From the NCBI GenBank assembly GCA_017527625.1, contig JAFXPV010000071.1, positions 1 to 30,266 on the forward strand: DNA of 30,266 nucleotides, read 5' to 3'. The DNA is from Bacteroidales bacterium. GTDB lineage: Bacteria; Bacteroidota; Bacteroidia; Bacteroidales; UBA932. Below the pieces are notes generated by a model that saw only the letters and a program-made list of their open reading frames with translations, was not told the origin of the DNA and made no database searches. How positions within the stretch are numbered: position 1 is the stretch's first letter; each line of letters begins with the position of its first letter. A program made the position numbers and the translations under genes. Of the stretch, positions 28,758-30,266 are shown in pieces.

Positions 28758-28779
28758 TTCGTACCATAATCAATCAAGC

Positions 28780-30228
28780 TTAGAGCTCGATGGGTTTGTA
28801 CTTCGGAACGAGAGATTTCATAATGATCCAGCCGATCAGGTAAGCGACGGCGCAGTAGCAGAAGATTACGAAATATCCTGCGGGCTTGCCTTCGAAACCG
28901 AGGAAGGTGAAGGCTGAACCGGCGTTCTCTGCATAGGTGAAGAGGTTACCTGCAACTTTCTGGACGATCATTGAGCCGATACCACCGGCCATTGTGCCGA
29001 TGCCGGTGATGGATGCGATGGCTCCCTTAGGGAACATATCACCGATGGTAGAGTAAAGGTTGGCTGACCAAGCCTGGTGTCCTGCACCTGCCAGACCGAT
29101 GAGGATAGCCGGCCACCAGGGGCTGATCTGTCCGAGAGGCTGGGCGAAGAGCGCAGCGATGGGGAAGAAGGCGAATATCAACATAGCGAGCATACGGCCG
29201 GGATAAGGGTGCATACCTTTCTTCTCGACGAACAGTTTCGGCAGATATCCTCCGAAGATGGAAACTACAGTCACGATAGCGTAGAGAGTGAAGATGAGCG
29301 CCTGGCCCTTAGGGCTTGATGCTTTGATTCCGAACTGGTTGGCGAAGTAAGAAGGAGCCCAGAACAGGAAGAACCACCACACACCGTCAGTAAAGAACTT
29401 GCCGGTGATGAAGCTCCAGGTCTGTTTGTATTTGAAGCACTGCAGGAAAGAAATTGATTTCTCTTCCTTCTCGGCAGCCTTGGCGGCTTCGGCTTTTTCT
29501 TCAGCGTCGTCCTGGTGGATATATTCGAGTTCAGATGAGTTCACAAATTTGCTTTTCTCGGGTTTGTTGTAGAGCCAGGCCCAGAAGAACATCCATACGA
29601 AACCGATGGCACCGATGATGATGAATGCCATTTCCCATCCGAGGTTCTTTGCGAGAGCGGGGATGCAGAGAGGAGCTGCGAGAGCGCCTACAGAAGCACC
29701 GGCGTTGAAAATAGAAGTCGCGAAAGCCCTGTCCTTCTTCGGGAAATATTCGGCAGTCGTCTTGATGGCGGCCGGGAAGTTTCCGGACTCACCTAGGGCC
29801 AATATGCCTCGACAGAACAGGAACATGTAGACGGATACCGTCGATATGGCAAGTGCGACGTTGCTTCCGGCTTCAACTGCCCTGAGAGCTGCAACGCTGT
29901 CGACACCGTCAACGAAAAGGGTGGTGGCCCAACCGCAGGCGGCGTGCAGGACGGCACCGAATGACCATACTCCGATGGCGATCAGGTAGCCCTTCTTCGT
30001 TCCCATCCAGTCGATGAACTTGCCGGCGAAGAGGCTGACGAGCGCATAGAAGATAGAGAAGAAGCTGGTGATTGTACCGTAGTTTGCATCAGTCCAGTGG
30101 AATTCCGGCTTGATGAATTCATCGTAGGTCAGTGAGAGCACCTGACGGTCCAGATAATTGACCGTTGTCGCCAGGAACAGCATGGAGCATATCACCCACC
30201 TGAAATTTGTAGCTTTTGTGTTAGTCAT
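28780..30228 (-). CDS. MFS transporter, hexuronate/anion:cation symporter type
   Basis: A 482-residue inner-membrane protein of the major facilitator superfamily with about 12 predicted membrane segments. The NYLDRQVLS motif in the first membrane segment (residues 24-32) and the general pattern point to the anion:cation symporter family, which includes ExuT hexuronate transporters. A charged, lysine/glutamate-rich cytoplasmic loop near residues 225-265 separates the two six-helix halves. Substrate is not certain: galacturonate or glucuronate is a guess from family resemblance. No catabolic genes are in view. The start (MTNTKATNFRWVIC) places the first helix normally. Only 38 nt lie upstream in the window, and no good promoter is seen there. 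Confidence 0.85.
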   Translation of the reverse strand: MTNTKATNFRWVICSMLFLATTVNYLDRQVLSLTYDEFIKPEFHWTDANYGTITSFFSIFYALVSLFAGKFIDWMGTKKGYLIAIGVWSFGAVLHAACGWATTLFVDGVDSVAALRAVEAGSNVALAISTVSVYMFLFCRGILALGESGNFPAAIKTTAEYFPKKDRAFATSIFNAGASVGALAAPLCIPALAKNLGWEMAFIIIGAIGFVWMFFWAWLYNKPEKSKFVNSSELEYIHQDDAEEKAEAAKAAEKEEKSISFLQCFKYKQTWSFITGKFFTDGVWWFFLFWAPSYFANQFGIKASSPKGQALIFTLYAIVTVVSIFGGYLPKLFVEKKGMHPYPGRMLAMLIFAFFPIAALFAQPLGQISPWWPAILIGLAGAGHQAWSANLYSTIGDMFPKGAIASITGIGTMAGGIGSMIVQKVAGNLFTYAENAGSAFTFLGFEGKPAGYFVIFCYCAVAYLIGWIIMKSLVPKYKPIEL

Positions 30229-30266
30229 ATAGTGAATTTTATAATCAGAAAATTCGCAAATAATCG

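Noticed and set aside
28562..28777. Minus-strand frames of 62-71 residues across the tRNA-Lys gene and terminators
   Set aside because: They are translations of the tRNA and hairpin sequences. Such spurious proteins are common next to tRNA genes.

Overview
The window looks like a chromosomal segment of a member of the Bacteroidetes, most likely the Bacteroidales. The reasons are promoters of the Bacteroidetes type (TAnnTTTG at -7 in front of several genes), a type III glutamine synthetase, the LL-diaminopimelate aminotransferase route, a CAD-like carbamoyl phosphate synthetase large subunit, few Shine-Dalgarno sequences, and AT-rich intergenic DNA between fairly GC-rich genes. I cannot name a genus. 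Almost everything is housekeeping metabolism; I see no insertion sequence, prophage or CRISPR.

Left edge (1-940, minus strand): the 5' part of a PII nitrogen-signalling gene, a leader in front of it, and an Lrp/AsnC-type regulator. The PII leader is the most interesting part. It has a perfect Bacteroidetes promoter, a 35-residue leader peptide with a dense run of Gln and Asn codons, and an intrinsic terminator 18 nt before the PII start codon. The 5' arm of that terminator is perfectly complementary over 8 nt to the end of the leader-peptide coding region. This is the layout of a ribosome-mediated transcription attenuator, apparently sensing charged tRNA-Gln and/or tRNA-Asn.

Main block (1189-22194, plus strand): eleven genes, dapF-dapL-glnN-gltB-gltD-asnB-purF-glmS-carA-carB-pyrG, packed with gaps of -16 to +13 nt and no visible internal terminator. 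GlnN makes glutamine. GltBD turns glutamine into glutamate, which DapL uses as amino donor. AsnB, PurF, GlmS, CarA/CarB and PyrG spend glutamine amide nitrogen on asparagine, purines, amino sugars, carbamoyl phosphate and CTP. The regulator gene lies divergently upstream, and the 248-bp gap holds several GAC/GTC-containing palindromes and helically phased repeats that could be its sites.

Middle (22224-26027): a minus-strand acyl-CoA thioesterase-like gene, then a plus-strand unit of a secreted histidine phosphatase, methylglyoxal synthase and guaA, which is another glutamine amidotransferase.

Right part (26038-30266): clpC on the minus strand, a tRNA-Lys(CTT) gene transcribed divergently from it with overlapping promoter elements, a terminator region with unusual inverted repeats, and a minus-strand hexuronate-type MFS transporter.
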